Below are positions 33,872 through 36,655 of a DNA stretch of 36,655 bases, one piece after another. The translations under genes and the position numbers were made by a program. The notes beneath the pieces were generated by a model. The model searched no databases. It was not told the DNA's origin and saw only the letters and a program-made list of their open reading frames with translations. Every line of letters starts with the position of its first letter. The stretch's first letter is position 1. Source of the DNA: Deltaproteobacteria bacterium (GTDB lineage Bacteria; Desulfobacterota; Desulfobulbia; Desulfobulbales; Desulfocapsaceae); contig PDQP01000017.1 of assembly GCA_002747805.1 (NCBI GenBank), positions 1 through 36,655 of the forward strand, given 5' to 3'.

Positions 33872-36655
33872 TTATGAAAAATTGGCCTGTTTCAGGAAAT
33901 CATTGCCCCGCTGGCTGCATGGATACTTGAGATACGGCAGCACCATATCGTTTTTATTCCCGCCCGTACCATCGTAGGTTATTGATATTACAGGAACTCC
34001 AGTTTTTTCCTCTATTTTGCCCTGCAGGGCTTCGGTAACCATGGACGGGCAGCAAAGTGCCGGGCAGGTCTGGATAAAGAGGGATACATCCGGGTAATAT
34101 TTCCTGATATAATGCACTTTCAGCAAATTATCCATGGTCTCGCCGGTATTTTCGATAAGCACGCCGTATTCCCGTAAAATACTGGCCGGATCATCGTTAT
34201 AATCATGTTCGGTAACGCCTGAAATCCTGGCAAATAACCTGCTATATGCCTTTTCCCGATGCTTCATGGTTACCAGCAGGGCCTTATAGGTGAGCAGATC
34301 CATAAACTTGCCTTCGTTGAACCATTTTCTGAAATAGGCCGGGGCAATCATCTTGGCATATTCGGTGTATGAAGTGGTAATTACCTCTGCCCCGTTTTCC
34401 TCCAGAAACCTGATCAGATTCTGGTTCATTACCCGGTTATCCCGGACATAAAAATCACCAAAGACGGCCACCTTGGGCCGCAGCTCCTTTTTGGTCTCAA
34501 TCCAGCCAAAATGCGAGACTATCTCCCTTATGGCATCTTCCTTGCCGATTTTCCCCTCAAAGGCGGCGGTAAGCACCTCGATGCTTTTGGCCAGGATTCG
34601 GTCGGTTTCTCCCTTAATCAGTTCATAAGGTCTGGTCTTACATGCAAGTTTTCTCAGGATGCCGCCAAGCATATAGGCGAAATAGGCATTCATGGCCGCC
34701 TTTAACGAAATATCGGCCAGCGATAAACTGCCGATATAGACACCGGCCTCGCCCATGCCATGCTCAATCATCAACTGCTTGATATGATGGGGATACAGCT
34801 TGATATTGCAGGCAATGGTGGACTCACTCAGCCAAAGCACGCAATCCCCGGCAGACAAATTATGATTACGGATGGTCTGGATGTACCCCTGGGCGATGGC
34901 GTTTAGCGGAATGCACTGACCGCTGTTATGCTTCAGGCTCTCCCGAATGGTCTGGTCGGTTTCATCCATCAGGATAACCCGATGGCCTTCGCTTCTAAGG
35001 GTGGCGGCGAGCAGCGAGCAGGTGATATGATCCCAGTTTGGAAAGATAATCTGCTTACCCTCAAGGCTGCCTGCAAAATCAGGATTTATCCGGGCATAAC
35101 TAACCGGCAGGGGCTTTCCGGGTAACTGCTGACGGCGGTGATTCCTGAACGCCCTGACCGCTGCCTCAATACGGGTTTCATAGCCCACACTGGAATCATG
35201 TTCATCAAGCTGAAGAATCAGGTAGGGCTTGTTATGTTTGTCCATCAGGGTCTTGAAATATTCCATGGTGAACGAATCCGGCGTACACTTAAACGAGGTA
35301 AGCAAAACCGGATAGAGATTTTTCCGGCCGGCAATGACCTCGGTGGCCTCAAGAATCTTAACCGGATGCTTCCAGTGCAGCTCGTCCAGCAGGGGCTGAA
35401 TGGCAGCCACCTCTTCCCGTGAATAGGACAGCATATCCTGATAGTAGGCATTGATGCCAAGTTTTCTGAATATACCGGGAATATTGGCATTCATGGCCGG
35501 GGAAAGGGTGGTATAGGGCCTGCCCACCAGAACCACTTCAATATCATCCGTGCTGCCTTCGGCAGGCATCAGTTTTTTAAGTTTTTCATCACAATCACGC
35601 TTAAACTGCACCGCCTTTTCATAAGCGGCGGCCACATCAAAAAAGCTGCAATCAGAGCCGATCTGCTGCATCAGCTTATAAAGCTGCACCTTGGCATGAA
35701 AGGAAGTGTAAAGATATTTCAGCACCGGCCTCAGCATCCGGCCGCCGTCAGAGTCCGTCAGCCCGCCCAGGGCCGGAAGGTACTGGGTATAATAACAAAA
35801 CTGCCTGCGGACTTCCTTTTCCTTTTCTTCAAGATAGCTGGGCAGAAAGACAAAATCAGCCCTTTCCAGCAGCCAGTCAAGATGACCGTGCATGGCCATA
35901 ACCGGCGCACAAAATTCAGCCTGGGCCAGCTTTTTGCCGCGGGCAAGACCATCGCTGCATTTTTCGCTGGTGATGGTTTTAATGCCGAGCAGTCCGAAAA
36001 AATAACGCCACATGGCTAAATCATCGGCCATATGAACGGCGGCAGGCAGGCCGATAACCGGACTATCCGGCCAGAGACGGGGGGCCGGAACTCTGGTTAT
36101 TTTTTTTCGTTCTGCCAGCAGGTCGAAAGCCTGATTGTCTATCCTGACAAAATTTTTGGTCTCATAATCACGGCCGCAGAGAAAACCATAGGCCACCTTG
36201 CTGCCGCCCACTTCCGCCACACTTATCTTGCAGTGATTATGACAAAGTTCGCAGACCTCGCTGGTGATCGGCACCTGCTGCCGGTATAAATCAAAGCCCA
36301 CAAATGAGCCGGCCGCAGTACCTTCGTCCTTCAGGGTCAGGGCTGTGCCCAGGGCGCCGGTAAGATGACAGAATCTGGAGACCAGCACCGGCCTTTGCAA
36401 CCTTTGCTCAAAGGCGGCAACCAGGGCCTTGTTCTTGGCGGTTGCTCCCTGAAAAAACACGGTTTCGCCGATATGCTTTTCGGTGGCCACCTTGAGCAGG
36501 TAATTTTCCCGCACGGCGTGGAGTGCCGAGGCCAGAACCTCGTCCACACTGTAGCCTTCGCTTAGATAGTGGTTCATGTCCCGTTCCATGAAAACGGTGC
36601 AGCGGTCGCTGACCATCGGGGCCCGGACATTTTCGGTTCTTTTTGAGTAATCCTG
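33872..36655 (-). CDS. Acyl-CoA dehydratase activase / HgdB-like fusion (N-terminus off window)
   Basis: About 927 residues in the window, open to the right edge, so the N-terminal half of the ATPase domain is missing. First about 120 residues: the end of a BadF/BcrA-type ASKHA ATPase (CTVFMERDMNHYL, VFFQGATAKNKALVAAFE, HLTGALGTAL). Then a cysteine segment CELCHNHCKIS with FLCGRDYE (DUF2229-like), and two HgdB-like regions (DFVFLPSYLEE, LVGRPYTTLSPAMN, TSFKCTPDSFTMEYFKTLMDKH, then FGDFYVRDN and IQTCPALCCPSMVTEALQGKIEEKTGVP). Such large fused proteins are widespread in anaerobes and relate to ATP-driven activation of radical 2-hydroxyacyl-CoA dehydratases, but their own substrates are mostly unknown. 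First gene of the minus-strand run that includes the sulfotransferase. Confidence 0.9.
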   Translation of the reverse strand, partial: QDYSKRTENVRAPMVSDRCTVFMERDMNHYLSEGYSVDEVLASALHAVRENYLLKVATEKHIGETVFFQGATAKNKALVAAFEQRLQRPVLVSRFCHLTGALGTALTLKDEGTAAGSFVGFDLYRQQVPITSEVCELCHNHCKISVAEVGGSKVAYGFLCGRDYETKNFVRIDNQAFDLLAERKKITRVPAPRLWPDSPVIGLPAAVHMADDLAMWRYFFGLLGIKTITSEKCSDGLARGKKLAQAEFCAPVMAMHGHLDWLLERADFVFLPSYLEEKEKEVRRQFCYYTQYLPALGGLTDSDGGRMLRPVLKYLYTSFHAKVQLYKLMQQIGSDCSFFDVAAAYEKAVQFKRDCDEKLKKLMPAEGSTDDIEVVLVGRPYTTLSPAMNANIPGIFRKLGINAYYQDMLSYSREEVAAIQPLLDELHWKHPVKILEATEVIAGRKNLYPVLLTSFKCTPDSFTMEYFKTLMDKHNKPYLILQLDEHDSSVGYETRIEAAVRAFRNHRRQQLPGKPLPVSYARINPDFAGSLEGKQIIFPNWDHITCSLLAATLRSEGHRVILMDETDQTIRESLKHNSGQCIPLNAIAQGYIQTIRNHNLSAGDCVLWLSESTIACNIKLYPHHIKQLMIEHGMGEAGVYIGSLSLADISLKAAMNAYFAYMLGGILRKLACKTRPYELIKGETDRILAKSIEVLTAAFEGKIGKEDAIREIVSHFGWIETKKELRPKVAVFGDFYVRDNRVMNQNLIRFLEENGAEVITTSYTEYAKMIAPAYFRKWFNEGKFMDLLTYKALLVTMKHREKAYSRLFARISGVTEHDYNDDPASILREYGVLIENTGETMDNLLKVHYIRKYYPDVSLFIQTCPALCCPSMVTEALQGKIEEKTGVPVISITYDGTGGNKNDMVLPYLKYPCSQRGNDFLKQANFS

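Overview
The window looks like chromosomal DNA from a Gram-negative anaerobe of the Desulfobacterota (Desulfobulbaceae-like sulfur or sulfate metaboliser). This is inferred from gene content, not from a database search. The pointers are a periplasmic selenocysteine formate dehydrogenase with a TorD chaperone and a polyferredoxin, a BcrAD/HgdB-type CoA-dehydratase activase, Kdo and polysaccharide export genes (outer membrane), and a tig-clpP-clpX-lon block with tRNA genes beside it. No insertion sequence, phage gene, integrase or CRISPR array was seen.

Layout. (1) 1-4016, minus strand: a surface-polysaccharide export module, with the Wzm permease, the Wzt ATPase with a C-terminal substrate domain, then a very large sulfotransferase / coiled-coil / glycosyltransferase protein that runs off the left edge. 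(2) 4521-12915, minus strand: a formate dehydrogenase locus: polyferredoxin, TorD chaperone, a small twin-arginine protein, catalytic subunit (fdnG, one gene read through an in-frame UGA as selenocysteine), iron-sulfur subunit and cytochrome b subunit, then a terminator and moeA for molybdopterin cofactor synthesis. TGCATA-type palindromes lie upstream of both probable transcription starts. (3) 13311-19162, plus strand: tRNA-Leu, trigger factor, ClpP, ClpX and Lon (protein folding and proteolysis). (4) 19183-22922, plus strand: a tRNA-Val/tRNA-Asp unit with its own promoter and terminator, an FAD-dependent dehydrogenase, and a membrane diguanylate cyclase with two GGDEF domains and a stub of an EAL domain. 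(5) 22919-23890, minus: KpsF/KdsD isomerase, convergent with the cyclase. (6) 23971-28902, plus: metK-ahcY (SAM cycle), a PHP phosphoesterase whose start sits in a perfect hairpin, and an NtrC-type sigma-54 regulator overlapping it. (7) 28948-36655, minus: a tightly overlapped four-gene ABC/DUF4857-like membrane system, arfB ribosome rescue, a small sulfotransferase, and the truncated CoA-dehydratase activase.

How the genes fit together. The polyferredoxin, TorD, twin-arginine protein and moeA all serve or surround the molybdenum or tungsten formate dehydrogenase, which would oxidise formate in the periplasm and pass electrons through the FeS subunit to the membrane cytochrome b. The least described parts are the ABC/DUF4857-like four-gene set (28948-32716), the sulfotransferase-glycosyltransferase fusion beside Wzm/Wzt, and the shared operator-like palindromes of the formate dehydrogenase locus.
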